64,000 nt of DNA from positions 94,187 to 158,186 of the forward strand of contig CACYGX010000001.1 in assembly GCA_902774055.1 (NCBI GenBank). The letters run 5' to 3'. This DNA comes from an uncultured Bacteroidales bacterium (lineage in GTDB: Bacteria > Bacteroidota > Bacteroidia > Bacteroidales > Muribaculaceae). The notes beneath the pieces were generated by a model. That model saw nothing but the letters and a program-made list of their open reading frames with translations, made no database searches and was not told where the DNA came from. Made by a program: the position numbers and the translations under genes. Shown here piece by piece: positions 8,087-17,264 of the stretch. The stretch's first letter is position 1, and every line of letters starts with the position of its first letter.

Positions 8087-8776
8087 ATGAAAAAGACTTT
8101 ATGTTTATTATTAAGTGCAATGTTGATGCTCGGTATCTCGGGCTGTGGTTCAATGAATAACGCCTCTAAGGGTGGCCTGATTGGTGGTGGCGGTGGCGCT
8201 GCTATCGGTGCTGGCATTGGCGCTCTCATTGGCAAGGGCAAGGGTGCTGCTATCGGTGGCGCTATCGGTGCTGTTGCTGGTGGTGTGGCTGGTACCCTCA
8301 TCGGCAAGAAGATGGACAAGCAGGCTCGTGAGTTGGCCCAGATCGCTGGCGCTCAGGTTGACACCTGTACCGACGTTAACGGCTTTGAGGCAATTAGGGT
8401 GACCTTTGACAACGGTATCCTGTTCGGCTTCAACAGCTCACAGCTCGGCAGTGAGGCCAAGGCTTCGCTCGACAAGTTTGCTGCATCGCTGATGAACAAC
8501 CCCCAGACCGACGTTCAGATTTACGGTCACACCGACAACGTGGGTTCACGTGCCGCTAACGAGAAGGTTTCCAATGCTCGTGCTACCGAGGTGAAGACCT
8601 ATCTGACCAACGCAGGTGTTCCCGTTGCCCGCATGACCAGCCAGGGTCTGGCCTATGACTATCCCGTTGCCAGCAATGACACCGAGGCCGGTCGCGCCCA
8701 GAACCGTCGCGTCGAGATTTACATCACCGCTAACGAGGACATGATTAAGGCCGCTCAGGACGGTACCCTTAAGTAA
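8087..8776 (+). CDS. OmpA-family lipoprotein with glycine-zipper segment (YiaD-like)
   Basis: The 229-residue protein starts with a lipoprotein signal peptide ending in the lipobox LGISGC, so C20 is the likely lipidated residue. Residues about 29-75 form a Gly/Ala-rich glycine zipper that probably packs as a membrane hairpin. The C-terminal OmpA-like domain (about 108-222) has the peptidoglycan-binding signatures YGHTDNVGS and NRRVEIYI. The expected role is tethering the outer membrane to peptidoglycan, as for YiaD/YfiB-type proteins. It is monocistronic, with a promoter before it and a terminator after it. Confidence 0.92.
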   Translation: MKKTLCLLLSAMLMLGISGCGSMNNASKGGLIGGGGGAAIGAGIGALIGKGKGAAIGGAIGAVAGGVAGTLIGKKMDKQARELAQIAGAQVDTCTDVNGFEAIRVTFDNGILFGFNSSQLGSEAKASLDKFAASLMNNPQTDVQIYGHTDNVGSRAANEKVSNARATEVKTYLTNAGVPVARMTSQGLAYDYPVASNDTEAGRAQNRRVEIYITANEDMIKAAQDGTLK

Positions 8777-8810
8777 TTCAGCGACTTATCATTTCCAGTA
8801 AGATTTCATC

Positions 8811-8840
8811 AAGGGCATTCTCTTAACGGGAATGCCCTTT
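8811..8840 (+). terminator. Terminator after the OmpA-like gene
   Basis: AAGGGCATTC pairs with GAATGCCCTT around an eight-to-ten base loop, followed by a short T stretch. It lies 35 bases past the stop codon. Confidence 0.7.
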
Positions 8841-8989
8841 ATGTTACTGCAAGTAATTTGTATTGAGAGACTTTGGTTGCCTGTTAGTTGTCCTTTTGGA
8901 TAACTTTTTTATTAATGTATAAATCTAATCTATTGAAAATCAACTAAATAAAATTTTTTTTGAAAAACTTTAGAAAAATCGAAATATTT

Positions 8990-9020
8990 TTTGTGGTTCA
9001 AAATATTCATATTACCTTTG
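8990..9020 (+). promoter_or_regulatory. Promoter of nrdJ
   Basis: TTTG and TACCTTTG are separated by 19 bases, a full match to both Bacteroidetes consensus boxes. The start codon is 84 bases downstream, so this gene has a longer leader than most in the window. Confidence 0.75.
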
Positions 9021-9104
9021 CGAGGATTTTGCCGATTGATGCAATTCCGTCAATAAATCAGAAACTATTATTCCTAAAAGACCAATTAATACAGCAAGAT
9101 AGCA

Positions 9105-11678
9105 ATGGAACCAACAACCTACACTTATCAGCAGGCCTATGAGGCTTCGTTGAAATATTTTGACGGCGATGAACTCGCTGCCAGGGTATGGGCAACGAAA
9201 TATGCGCTGAAGGATTCATTTGGGCACCTGTACGAATTGACGCCCGATGATATGCACCGTCGCATTGCCCGCGAGATTGCCCGTATCGAGAAAAAGTATC
9301 CCAATCCCTTGAGTGAGGACCGCTTGTTTGACTTGATGAGCCACTTCCGCTACATCGTGCCCCAGGGCAGCCCTATGGCGGGTATCGGCAACAACTTCCA
9401 GGTGGGCTCATTGAGCAACTGCTTTGTCGTCGGCCTTGACGGAGAGCCTGACAGCTACGGAGGCATCCTCAAGATTGACGAGGAACAGGTGCAGCTCATG
9501 AAGCGCCGTGGTGGCGTGGGTCATGACTTGTCCCACATCCGCCCCAAGGGCTCCCCTGTCAAGAACAGCGCCCTGACCTCGACAGGTCTCGTGCCTTTCA
9601 TGGTTCGATACAGCAACAGCACCCGTGAGGTGGCTCAGGACGGCCGCCGCGGCGCCCTGATGCTCACCGTGAGCATCAAGCACCCTGATGCCGAATCCTT
9701 CATCGACGCCAAGATGGAAGAGGGCAAGGTGACTGGCGCTAACGTGTCGGTGCGCATCGATGACGACTTCATGAAAGCTGCCGTCGAGGGCAAACCCTAT
9801 CACCAGCAGTATCCCATCGACAGCGACAAGCCCATCTATGAGCAGGAAACCGATGCTGCACGCCTGTGGGCCAAGATTGTGCACAACGCTTGGAAGAGCG
9901 CTGAGCCTGGTATCCTCTTCTGGGATACTATCACTCGTGAGTCGGTGCCCGATTGCTATGCCGACTTGGGCTTCAAGACCATTTCTACCAACCCCTGCGG
10001 TGAGATTCCCTTGTGCCCCTATGACAGTTGCCGCCTGATTGCCATCAACCTGTATAGCTACGTGAAGAATCCCTTCACGCCCCAGGCTAGCTTTGACTAT
10101 GACCTGTTTGCCGAGCATGTGGCTTGTGCCCAGCGCATGATGGATGATATCATCGACCTGGAAATGGAGAAAATCGAGAAAATCCTCGACAAAATCAAGT
10201 CTGACCCTGAGACGAGCGAAGTCAAGACCACCGAGATGAACCTGTGGAACAAAATCCGCACCAAGACCCTCAAGGGCCGTCGTACTGGCGTGGGCACCAC
10301 GGGCGAGGGCGACATGATCGCCGCCATGGGACTGCGCTATGGTACCCCTGAGGCTACAGAATTCTCGGTAAGCGTCCACAAGGCACTGGCACTCGCTGCC
10401 TACGGCTCATCGGTACAGATGGCCAAGGAGCGTGGCGCCTTTGAGATCTACGATGCAAAACGTGAGTTCAATAATCCTTACATCAGCCGCATCCGCGAGG
10501 CCGCTCCCGAACTCTACGAGGATATGGTGAAGTATGGCCGCCGCAATATCGCCTGCTTGACCATTGCTCCCACGGGAACCACCAGCCTGCTCACGCAGAC
10601 CACCTCGGGCATTGAGCCGGTGTTCATGCCCGTCTATAAGCGCCGCCGCAAGGTCAACCCCAGCGACAAGGATGTGCATGTCGATCTGGTTGACGAGAAT
10701 GGCGATTCGTTTGAGGAATTTATCGTCTATCACCACAAGCTGGTGACATGGATGAACGTCAATAACATCCCCGTGCGCCGCGACTACACCCAGGAGGAAC
10801 TAAACGCCATCGTCGAGAAGTCGCCCTATTACAAGGCTACAGCCAACGATGTGGACTGGGTGAACAAGGTGAGGATGCAGGGCGAAGTCCAGAAGTGGGT
10901 GGACCACAGCATCAGCGTGACCATCAATCTGCCGAACGACATCAGCGAGGAAATGGTCGGTAAACTTTATGTCGAGGCTTGGCGCAGTGGCTGCAAGGGA
11001 TGTACCGTCTATCGCGACGGCTCCCGTACCGGCGTGCTCGTGGCACTGAGCGACAACGACAAGAAGAAAGAGAAAGAAAAGGAAAAAGGCGCGACCGAGC
11101 AGCAAGAGGCCCGCTATATCGCCGAGGAGGAACACATCCTCAAGCGTCCTGTCGAGCTGGAGGCCGACGTCGTGCGTTTCCAGAACAAGAAGGAGAAGTG
11201 GATTGCCTTCATCGGTTTGATTGATGGACGTCCCTATGAGATTTTCACCGGTATTGCCGATGATGATGAGGGCATCTTCTGCCCCAAGTCGGTGACCAAG
11301 GGTAAGATCATCAAGGCTGTGGGCGAGGACGGCGTGAAGCGCTACGACTTCCAGTTCATCAACAAGCGCGGCTTCAAGACCACCATCGAGGGCTTGAGCG
11401 AGAAGTTCAATCCCGAGTTCTGGAACTATGCCAAGCTCATTTCGGGCGTGTTGCGATACGGTATGCCCATCCCTCAGGTGCTGAAGCTCGTCAGCAGCCT
11501 GGAACTCGATAGCCAGTCTATCAATACCTGGAAAATGGGTGTTGAGCGTGCTTTGAAGCGCTACATCCACAACGGCGAGGCGGCTGCCGAGCGTTGTCCT
11601 AACTGCGGTCAGGACACCCTGGTCTATCAGGAAGGATGCCTCATCTGCACCAACTGCGGCACCTCCCGCTGTGGCTAA
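9105..11678 (+). CDS. nrdJ: Adenosylcobalamin-dependent ribonucleotide reductase (class II)
   Basis: This enzyme reduces ribonucleotides to deoxyribonucleotides for DNA synthesis using a B12-generated thiyl radical and no oxygen. The 857-residue protein has the class II signatures: SNCFVVG (C106), NPCGEIPL (C298, the expected radical cysteine), a partner Cys 11 residues on at C309, APTGTTS and GCKGCTVYRDGSR. Spacing of C106, C298 and C309 agrees with the redox pair and radical cysteine of characterised NrdJ proteins; that mapping is by motif, not alignment. A Lys/Glu-rich linker (about 648-665) leads to a C-terminal domain ending in a zinc-ribbon, CPNCGQ and CTNCGT. It is a single-gene unit with its own promoter and terminator. 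Confidence 0.95.
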   Translation: MEPTTYTYQQAYEASLKYFDGDELAARVWATKYALKDSFGHLYELTPDDMHRRIAREIARIEKKYPNPLSEDRLFDLMSHFRYIVPQGSPMAGIGNNFQVGSLSNCFVVGLDGEPDSYGGILKIDEEQVQLMKRRGGVGHDLSHIRPKGSPVKNSALTSTGLVPFMVRYSNSTREVAQDGRRGALMLTVSIKHPDAESFIDAKMEEGKVTGANVSVRIDDDFMKAAVEGKPYHQQYPIDSDKPIYEQETDAARLWAKIVHNAWKSAEPGILFWDTITRESVPDCYADLGFKTISTNPCGEIPLCPYDSCRLIAINLYSYVKNPFTPQASFDYDLFAEHVACAQRMMDDIIDLEMEKIEKILDKIKSDPETSEVKTTEMNLWNKIRTKTLKGRRTGVGTTGEGDMIAAMGLRYGTPEATEFSVSVHKALALAAYGSSVQMAKERGAFEIYDAKREFNNPYISRIREAAPELYEDMVKYGRRNIACLTIAPTGTTSLLTQTTSGIEPVFMPVYKRRRKVNPSDKDVHVDLVDENGDSFEEFIVYHHKLVTWMNVNNIPVRRDYTQEELNAIVEKSPYYKATANDVDWVNKVRMQGEVQKWVDHSISVTINLPNDISEEMVGKLYVEAWRSGCKGCTVYRDGSRTGVLVALSDNDKKKEKEKEKGATEQQEARYIAEEEHILKRPVELEADVVRFQNKKEKWIAFIGLIDGRPYEIFTGIADDDEGIFCPKSVTKGKIIKAVGEDGVKRYDFQFINKRGFKTTIEGLSEKFNPEFWNYAKLISGVLRYGMPIPQVLKLVSSLELDSQSINTWKMGVERALKRYIHNGEAAAERCPNCGQDTLVYQEGCLICTNCGTSRCG

Positions 11679-11722
11679 AAATGAAGTATTAAGGCAAGAG
11701 TCAATAAAAATAGCTGGTTCGT

Positions 11723-11760
11723 GTGTCCTGCCCCTCCCCAACGAGGCAGGACACTTATTT
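11723..11760 (+). terminator. Terminator after nrdJ
   Basis: GTGTCCTGCC pairs perfectly with GGCAGGACAC around a 12-base loop and is followed by TTATTT. It lies between nrdJ and the converging YwqG-like gene and may serve both. Confidence 0.8.
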
Positions 11761-11791
11761 ATAAGGGATTGTAGCAGGCAGCATGTGTGGT

Positions 11792-12634
11792 TTACCCGCA
11801 GTCCCAGCAGTAATAGACACGGGTGAAGTCGCGGGCGGCGAGGTCATCATGGTTGATGAATATAAAGCCGCTGCCCATGTCGCCCCACATGACCAGTTCC
11901 TTGCGGTCAAGCGTCGAGAACTGTGAATCGAGTTGGAACAGGAGCGTGTCGTGCCTCTCTATGTCGCGGCGCGCTTCTTCTTGGGTGTAAACGGGGTAGC
12001 CCAGCATCTGGTGGCGTGGACGTTTCATGCCCAGTTGGCGCTCAAAATACAAGCAATCGTCATTGTCCAGGTATTCATACCACATCTTGCCCGTGTGCTC
12101 GACGCCCGTGATTTCCTTTATGATTTCAAAGAACATACGGTTAAATGCTCCGTCGTTCACGCCTATTGAAGTGGATTCCACCTCAAAGTCTATCGCCACC
12201 TCACGTTTTACGGGCGTGAGCATGTCTTCCACGGTATCATGAGTGGGCGCGTTGGGATATGAACTCTCGCCATCGATATGCTCATGGTATATGATACGGA
12301 AATCATTGCCCTCTTCGGCATAGTTGCCGCGGCAGCCATACATGCGCTCGGGGTTGAGGCTGATAAACCACTGCAAAATGCCCTGCTCGGGCAATGGCGC
12401 TTTCAGTCCTGCTTGGGCGCAATTCACCTGCATGAGCATGAGCATGGGCCTGCCCTGTTCGTCAACAGGGTATTCTGTAGCCTCTCCATTTGGCCAATAG
12501 GGCATGCCGCCGATTTTGCTGTCGGTAATTGTCGGTACACGTTCCTCGTTGAGCACGAGGCGATAATGGTCACAGGTCGTGCGCCGGGTGATTTCTTCAG
12601 CAATGCGCACCGCGCGTTCACTTGCTTGATTCAT
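11792..12634 (-). CDS. YwqG-like protein (DUF1963)
   Basis: The 280-residue cytoplasmic protein has the DUF1963/YwqG signatures: SKIGGMPYWP near residue 40, a LMLMQVNC strand, and a C-terminal region with FQLDSQ and GFIFIN. The biochemical function of the family is unknown. No signal peptide or membrane segment is seen. It is the last gene of a leftward group after the S1-domain protein and the fucosidase, 44 bases behind the latter, so it may be co-transcribed. The start ATG has no competing upstream candidate. Confidence 0.8.
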   Translation of the reverse strand: MNQASERAVRIAEEITRRTTCDHYRLVLNEERVPTITDSKIGGMPYWPNGEATEYPVDEQGRPMLMLMQVNCAQAGLKAPLPEQGILQWFISLNPERMYGCRGNYAEEGNDFRIIYHEHIDGESSYPNAPTHDTVEDMLTPVKREVAIDFEVESTSIGVNDGAFNRMFFEIIKEITGVEHTGKMWYEYLDNDDCLYFERQLGMKRPRHQMLGYPVYTQEEARRDIERHDTLLFQLDSQFSTLDRKELVMWGDMGSGFIFINHDDLAARDFTRVYYCWDCG

Positions 12635-12678
12635 AGTCGTTTATTGTTAGGAGAAAAGGTGCGGATAATCTGTGCTTT

Positions 12679-14136
12679 CTATTCATTGGAATAGAATCCC
12701 TCGATGTTGTTGATGCAGGGACATGCGCGGGCATCGAGAATGCGAATGCGCCACTCGCTGGCAGTCTTCTCGGCAAAGCGCACGATGCGCTTGTAGCCGA
12801 TTGTGGTGGTTTCCTCATCAACGATCACGGGCACCCACTTGCCGCAGCAGGTCTTGTACTCAATGACAAACTCCTTGACCCGCTGACCCAGAGGAATGTA
12901 CTCTTGCAGCATGATGCGGTTCAGGGTGACGTCCTTCTTGGTCTTGATGGTGATGTCGGCCACGGTGACGCCATCTTTTGGTGCCCAATAGGTCTCCCAT
13001 TCGCCGTCGCCCATCTTTGAGGCGTTGTAGGTCTTGTTGCGGGTGTCGCTGGCGGTGAATTTGGCTCCGAGGAGCAGGTTGGTGCTCAATTCGCGCTGGA
13101 TGCGCTCATGCCACTGGACCACAGTGGCCGAGTCGATGGGATGGATGAGCCCCTCCCTATCGACGGGGAAATTCAACAAGAAAGTGCCATTGTGGCCCAC
13201 GCTGCGGTAATAGAGGTCCACCAGTTGGTCAACGCTCTTGACCATTGTGTCCTCCTTCTCGTGGTAGAACCATCCCGGGCGGATGCTGGTGTTACATTCG
13301 CTGGCGCACCATGCATCACCATCGGCATGGCCCGATTGCAGTTCCTCGTATTGCGGATAACCGGGATAGACCTCCTTAATGCGCAAGAACGACCAATTGG
13401 TGGGGTTGGCAAAGCCTTTTTCATTGCCCACCCAGCGGCAGCCGGGACCACCGTCCGAAAAGATGACGGCATTGGGCTGTAAGCGATTTACGATGCCCCA
13501 TGCCTTGAGGTAGTTGTAATAGGTGCTGCGGTCAATCTCACGTTTCTCACGCGCGCCGCCATACCAGCCGTCGCCGCCGTTGGCGCCGTCAAACCACACC
13601 TCGAAGATGTCGCCATACTGCGTCATCAATTCTTCCAATTGGTTGTAGTAGTAGGTGACATATTCTGGCGTGCCGTAACTGGCCTGATGACGATCCCACG
13701 GTGACAGATATACGCCGAAACGGATGCCGTACTTCTTGCAGGCGTCCGACAGTTCGCGCACCACGTCACGCTTGAAGGGTGAACTGGCGACGCTATAATC
13801 GGTATAGCGCGAGGGCCACAGGCAGAAGCCGTCATGGTGCTTACACGTCAATATCACGCCCTTCATCCCCGCCTTGACGATGGTCTGTACCCATTGCTCG
13901 CAGTCGAGTCGGGTGGGGTTAAACGCTTCGGCTGGCGTGTCGCCATATCCCCATTCCATATCGGTGAATGTGTTGGGTCCGAAATGGATAAACGCATAGG
14001 TCTCCAATCGTTGCCACGCCACCTGAGCAGCCGTCGGCACGGGGCCAACCGCCTCCGGCGCCCTGCTGTTGTCAGCAAGGGCACTGAGGGCAACCATCAC
14101 AGTTGCTATCGTTAATAAAAAGAACTGTTTTTTCAT
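12679..14136 (-). CDS. Secreted alpha-L-fucosidase (GH29) with C-terminal discoidin-like domain
   Basis: The 485-residue protein has a signal peptide (about 1-21) and a GH29 catalytic domain. YAFIHFGPNTF, TCKHHDGFCLWPS (H100, H101) and VWFDGANG are conserved; D183 in the last is the expected nucleophile. The last 120 residues, after ASDTRN, look like an F5/8 type C (discoidin) carbohydrate-binding domain. The enzyme should release alpha-linked L-fucose from host or dietary glycans in the periplasm or at the surface. There are no SusC/SusD genes nearby, so this is not part of a visible polysaccharide-utilisation locus. It starts ten bases after the S1-domain gene ends, suggesting one transcript. 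Confidence 0.92.
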   Translation of the reverse strand: MKKQFFLLTIATVMVALSALADNSRAPEAVGPVPTAAQVAWQRLETYAFIHFGPNTFTDMEWGYGDTPAEAFNPTRLDCEQWVQTIVKAGMKGVILTCKHHDGFCLWPSRYTDYSVASSPFKRDVVRELSDACKKYGIRFGVYLSPWDRHQASYGTPEYVTYYYNQLEELMTQYGDIFEVWFDGANGGDGWYGGAREKREIDRSTYYNYLKAWGIVNRLQPNAVIFSDGGPGCRWVGNEKGFANPTNWSFLRIKEVYPGYPQYEELQSGHADGDAWCASECNTSIRPGWFYHEKEDTMVKSVDQLVDLYYRSVGHNGTFLLNFPVDREGLIHPIDSATVVQWHERIQRELSTNLLLGAKFTASDTRNKTYNASKMGDGEWETYWAPKDGVTVADITIKTKKDVTLNRIMLQEYIPLGQRVKEFVIEYKTCCGKWVPVIVDEETTTIGYKRIVRFAEKTASEWRIRILDARACPCINNIEGFYSNE

Positions 14137-14146
14137 GTCAATATGG

Positions 14147-14974
14147 TCACGCGAGTTTTACTGTGTCGCCGAGGGTGACTTTTTGTTGCTTGTAGAGGAG
14201 GCCAAGGGCTTTCTTGAAGTCTTTCTTGCTGCAGTTGAAAGCCTTGTTGATGTCTTCGGGGTCACTCTTGTCGGTGAGAGCCATTTCGCCGCCATTAGCC
14301 TTTAGATGCTCGAGGATGGTGTCGGCGAGGTCATCAACGCGCATCTTCTCGATTTTGGCAAGGGTGACATCGATTTTCCCATCGGGACGCACCTGCTTGA
14401 TAAAGGCGGTGAATCGGTCGCCAATGTTGACTTCCTGATAGGTCTCGTTCTGGTAGATCTGTCCCCAGTGGGCATTATTGATAATGATGCGGTAGCCCAG
14501 GTCGCTACGTTGCACCACGAGCACTTCAACCTTCTCGCGGTGATAGTAGTCGGGCTCGGTGAGGTTGAGGAATTTGGCGAGTTTGGCACTGGCGACGATG
14601 CGCTGGCTGGCTTCGTCGAGATAGACGCGCACGATGTAGCTGCGACCAGCTTTCATGTCCACGCGTTGCTCTCTGAAGGGCACCAGCAGATCTTTTGCCA
14701 CCAATCCCCAGTCAAGGAAGGCGCCCACGTTGTTGACGGCCTTGACGCGCATCAGGGCAAAGTCGCCCACCACGGCCTTGGGTTCCTCGGTGGTCGCTAC
14801 GGGGCGGTTCTCGCTATCGTTATATACAAACACGCGGATGGTGTCGCCCACCTTCATGTCGGGCGTGAGGTAACGTTTGGGCAACAACACCTCGTGGGTG
14901 TCGTCATCGATGAGGTAAGCGCCAAAATCTACCATGCGGTTGATGCGCAACTCGTTGTATTCTCCAATCTTCAT
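14147..14974 (-). CDS. CvfB-like S1 RNA-binding protein
   Basis: The 275-residue protein begins MKIGEYNELRI, the usual CvfB/YitL opening, followed by tandem S1-type beta-barrels (VDFGAYLIDDD, NNVGAFLDWGL, VRPDGKIDVTL) and a C-terminal winged-helix region (DKSDPEDINKAF). CvfB proteins bind RNA and affect virulence-factor expression in Staphylococcus aureus; the role in Bacteroidales is not known. An upstream ATG at 15007 would add eleven residues that are not part of the family, so the internal ATG was chosen. It appears to lead a transcript with the fucosidase. Confidence 0.85.
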   Translation of the reverse strand: MKIGEYNELRINRMVDFGAYLIDDDTHEVLLPKRYLTPDMKVGDTIRVFVYNDSENRPVATTEEPKAVVGDFALMRVKAVNNVGAFLDWGLVAKDLLVPFREQRVDMKAGRSYIVRVYLDEASQRIVASAKLAKFLNLTEPDYYHREKVEVLVVQRSDLGYRIIINNAHWGQIYQNETYQEVNIGDRFTAFIKQVRPDGKIDVTLAKIEKMRVDDLADTILEHLKANGGEMALTDKSDPEDINKAFNCSKKDFKKALGLLYKQQKVTLGDTVKLA

Positions 14975-15047
14975 CGTCGCTTGATATTTTTTTGCAAAGT
15001 TCGGCAAAAAAATTCATTCCTCAACTTGGTTTTTGACAATTTTATCG

Positions 15048-15055
15048 TACCTTAG
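15048..15055 (+). promoter_or_regulatory. Possible -7 promoter box (TACCTTAG) for the DUF3298 lipoprotein
   Basis: TACCTTAG matches seven of eight -7 consensus positions, and CTTG lies 19 bases upstream at 15025-15028. The ATG follows 32 bases downstream. Confidence 0.45.
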
Positions 15056-15087
15056 CAAGATTAAATCGACAAACTAAATCAAAAACG

Positions 15088-15930
15088 ATGAAAACGAAGT
15101 TCACTTCACTTTTTATATTGCTGTCAATCACCGCTTTACTTTTTTCGTGCTCCCAGGCGTCTAAAAAGCAGGGTGGTGATGGCAAGCCAGCAGTGACGGT
15201 TCAGACACAGCGCCTGAGCGACACTTCGGGCTTCACGATGAGTAACGGCGAGCGCTGCACCATTGTTGCCGACGCTACAATAGATTATCCTGTGACGATT
15301 GTCGATGGGGCAGCCGTCGATAGCCTGCAGCGGTTGTTTGCCGCTTATGTCCTCGAGTCTGGCGACACGCTTTCCTTGCAAGAGGCCATGCGTCAAGTTG
15401 TTGCCAACAGTATGCACCAGTATGACTTCATGGACGGCCCAGCCGAAGCCGAAGCCGTCGCCGAGGACGAGGGAATGACTACGCTCAAGTATGCCACTAG
15501 CACGCGTGTGACACCCGTCTATAACAAGAACGGGATTGTGACGTTTGAGCGCGTCGATGTGGTGAAGAAAAACGACAAGGTGACTTCGGTGACTCATCGC
15601 TACTACAGTTTTGACGTGAATACCCAAACCTATATCGACTTGAATCGCCTGTTCCGTGACGATGCCATAGCCGACGTGTGCCAGCTGCTCAAGGAACAGC
15701 TGCTCAAGCAAAACAATGTCACGGGCAACGAGCAGTTGAACGACCTGGGCTACTTTAATGTCGAGAACATCACGGTGACTCGTAATTTCTACTTCGACGA
15801 GAACGGCGTGACATGGAGTTACCTGCCCAATGAACTTGCTGTTGAAGCCGTTGGTGAGCCCAAGATCACCATCCCCTATGGCGCTCTCAAGGACGCCCTG
15901 TGTGACGACAGCATCATCGAGAGACTTTAA
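15088..15930 (+). CDS. DUF3298-containing lipoprotein (RsiV-like C-terminal domain)
   Basis: The 280-residue protein has a lipoprotein signal peptide ending at C21 in LLFSC, so it is probably membrane-anchored in the envelope. The C-terminal half (about 175-270) is a DUF3298 domain: the segment TYIDLNRLFRDDA is typical, followed by NFYFDENGVTWSYLPNELA. In Bacillus, the RsiV anti-sigma factor uses this domain to bind lysozyme; there is no sigma gene beside this one, so a regulatory role is not implied. It starts a rightward run with rsmG 25 bases downstream. Confidence 0.8.
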   Translation: MKTKFTSLFILLSITALLFSCSQASKKQGGDGKPAVTVQTQRLSDTSGFTMSNGERCTIVADATIDYPVTIVDGAAVDSLQRLFAAYVLESGDTLSLQEAMRQVVANSMHQYDFMDGPAEAEAVAEDEGMTTLKYATSTRVTPVYNKNGIVTFERVDVVKKNDKVTSVTHRYYSFDVNTQTYIDLNRLFRDDAIADVCQLLKEQLLKQNNVTGNEQLNDLGYFNVENITVTRNFYFDENGVTWSYLPNELAVEAVGEPKITIPYGALKDALCDDSIIERL

Positions 15931-15955
15931 GGCAACCATTGACGACTGACTGACG

Positions 15956-16576
15956 ATGGAACATATATTGAAATATTTCCCTGAACTGAACGAGACCCAG
16001 CGCCAACAGATGGCACAACTCGAGGTGCTCTATCCCGAGTGGAACGCTAAAATCAATGTAATCTCCCGCAAGGATATTGACAACCTGGAGGTGAACCACC
16101 TGCTGCACTCGTTGGGCTTGGTCAAGTTTGTCAAGTTCACGCCCGGCACGCGGGTGATGGACCTGGGGACGGGTGGGGGACTGCCTGGCATACCACTGGC
16201 TATTTATTATCCCGAAGTGACTTTCCATCTCGTTGACCGCATCGGCAAGAAACTCAAGGTGGCGCAGGACATCGCCGAGCGCATCGGCCTGAAAAACGTT
16301 ACCTTCCAGCATGGTGATGTCAAGGAGGTAAAAGGCAAGTTTGACTTCGTCGTGAGCCGTGCCGTGATGGACCTGGGCGACATGGTTCCGCTCGTCAAGC
16401 GGTTTATCGACAGCGAGGACCGCAATGCCGTCCCCAATGGCCTGATTTGCCTCAAGGGAGGAGACCTGACGGGTGAAGTTCAGAAATTCAAAAACCAAGT
16501 CCTCATCGACGAATTGTCCAGCTATTTCACCGAAGAATTTTTCACAACCAAGAAAATCCTGTATTTACCATTATGA
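15956..16576 (+). CDS. rsmG: 16S rRNA (guanine527-N7)-methyltransferase
   Basis: RsmG (GidB) transfers a methyl group from S-adenosylmethionine to N7 of G527 in 16S rRNA. The 206-residue length fits. The SAM-binding motif VMDLGTGGGLPGIPLAI is intact, with HLVDRIGKK and FDFVVSRAV following in the expected order. The stop codon overlaps the next start as ATGA, so the downstream hydrolase is probably translationally coupled. Confidence 0.93.
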   Translation: MEHILKYFPELNETQRQQMAQLEVLYPEWNAKINVISRKDIDNLEVNHLLHSLGLVKFVKFTPGTRVMDLGTGGGLPGIPLAIYYPEVTFHLVDRIGKKLKVAQDIAERIGLKNVTFQHGDVKEVKGKFDFVVSRAVMDLGDMVPLVKRFIDSEDRNAVPNGLICLKGGDLTGEVQKFKNQVLIDELSSYFTEEFFTTKKILYLPL

Positions 16577-17214
16577 TCAACGCAACAATGATGACCGTCA
16601 ACCCGTTTGGCGAGAATATGTTTATCCTGTGGGACGAGGTGTCGCATGAGGCTGTGGTGGTTGACCCCGGCATGATGCGTGATAGCGAGCAGGAGATGGT
16701 GACCAAGTTCATCGATGAGCACAACTTGATGGTGAAGCACATCCTCTTGACCCACCTGCACGTTGACCACATCACTGGAGCCCGTTGGCTCGCCGACAAG
16801 ACCGGAGCCGACGTGTGTGGCAGTTCTCTGGATGCCAAGTTAGGGTTGGAACTGCCTGAACAAGTGGCTCATTTTCGCATCAATGTTGATGTAGAACCCT
16901 TGACTGTCGATCGAGACCTGATTGACGGTGACACCATCCCCCTGGGCGACGAACTCATCCGCGTGCTGCATGTGCCGGGTCACAGCCCTGGCGGACTAGC
17001 GTTCTATCTGCCCGACAGCGCCTTGCTCATTGCTGGCGACACCATCTTTAACGGCAGTGTGGGTCGCACCGACTTGTGGGGTGGCGATATGGCTCAACTC
17101 ATCAACAGCATCCGTGAGAAAATTTTCCCCTTGCCCGACGAGACCGTCATTGCATCGGGCCACGGTCCCACAACCACCGTCGCCGACGAAAAACGATTCA
17201 ATCCCTTCCTGTAA
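16573..17214 (+). CDS. Metallo-beta-lactamase fold hydrolase (glyoxalase II-like)
   Basis: The 213-residue protein has the complete metal site of the fold: THLHVDH (H61, H63, D65, H66), VPGHSPGG, IAGDTIF and ASGHGP. Size and motifs fit the GloB-like group of short hydroxyacylglutathione hydrolases, but the Bacteroidales proteins may act on other thioesters. It overlaps rsmG by four bases. It is followed by a 9-base tandem repeat and converging genes. Confidence 0.87.
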   Translation: MINATMMTVNPFGENMFILWDEVSHEAVVVDPGMMRDSEQEMVTKFIDEHNLMVKHILLTHLHVDHITGARWLADKTGADVCGSSLDAKLGLELPEQVAHFRINVDVEPLTVDRDLIDGDTIPLGDELIRVLHVPGHSPGGLAFYLPDSALLIAGDTIFNGSVGRTDLWGGDMAQLINSIREKIFPLPDETVIASGHGPTTTVADEKRFNPFL

Positions 17215-17264
17215 ACCAAGCAACTGAAATAATGAAAAAAACGGGGAATCCCTCTAAGCAGGAT

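Larger units (their letters stand above)
8777..9104 (+). other. Non-coding interval between the OmpA-like gene and nrdJ
   Basis: This 328-base stretch holds the terminator of the upstream gene (8811-8840), an A/T-rich segment with poly-A and poly-T runs (about 8900-8990), the nrdJ promoter (8990-9020) and an 84-base leader. I see no credible protein-coding frame and no room for a cobalamin riboswitch in the leader. Confidence 0.6.

Noticed and set aside
9021-9104. Possible cobalamin riboswitch before the B12-dependent nrdJ
   Set aside because: The leader is about 84 bases, too short for a B12 riboswitch, and no B12-box-like sequence or matching helices were seen.
8960-9142. 60-codon frame upstream of and overlapping the nrdJ start
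   Set aside because: It lies across the nrdJ promoter and leader and runs into nrdJ out of frame; composition follows the A/T-rich spacer.
12679-14136. Polysaccharide-utilisation locus around the fucosidase
   Set aside because: No SusC/SusD pair, no hybrid two-component or SusR-like regulator and no other glycoside hydrolase lie nearby.
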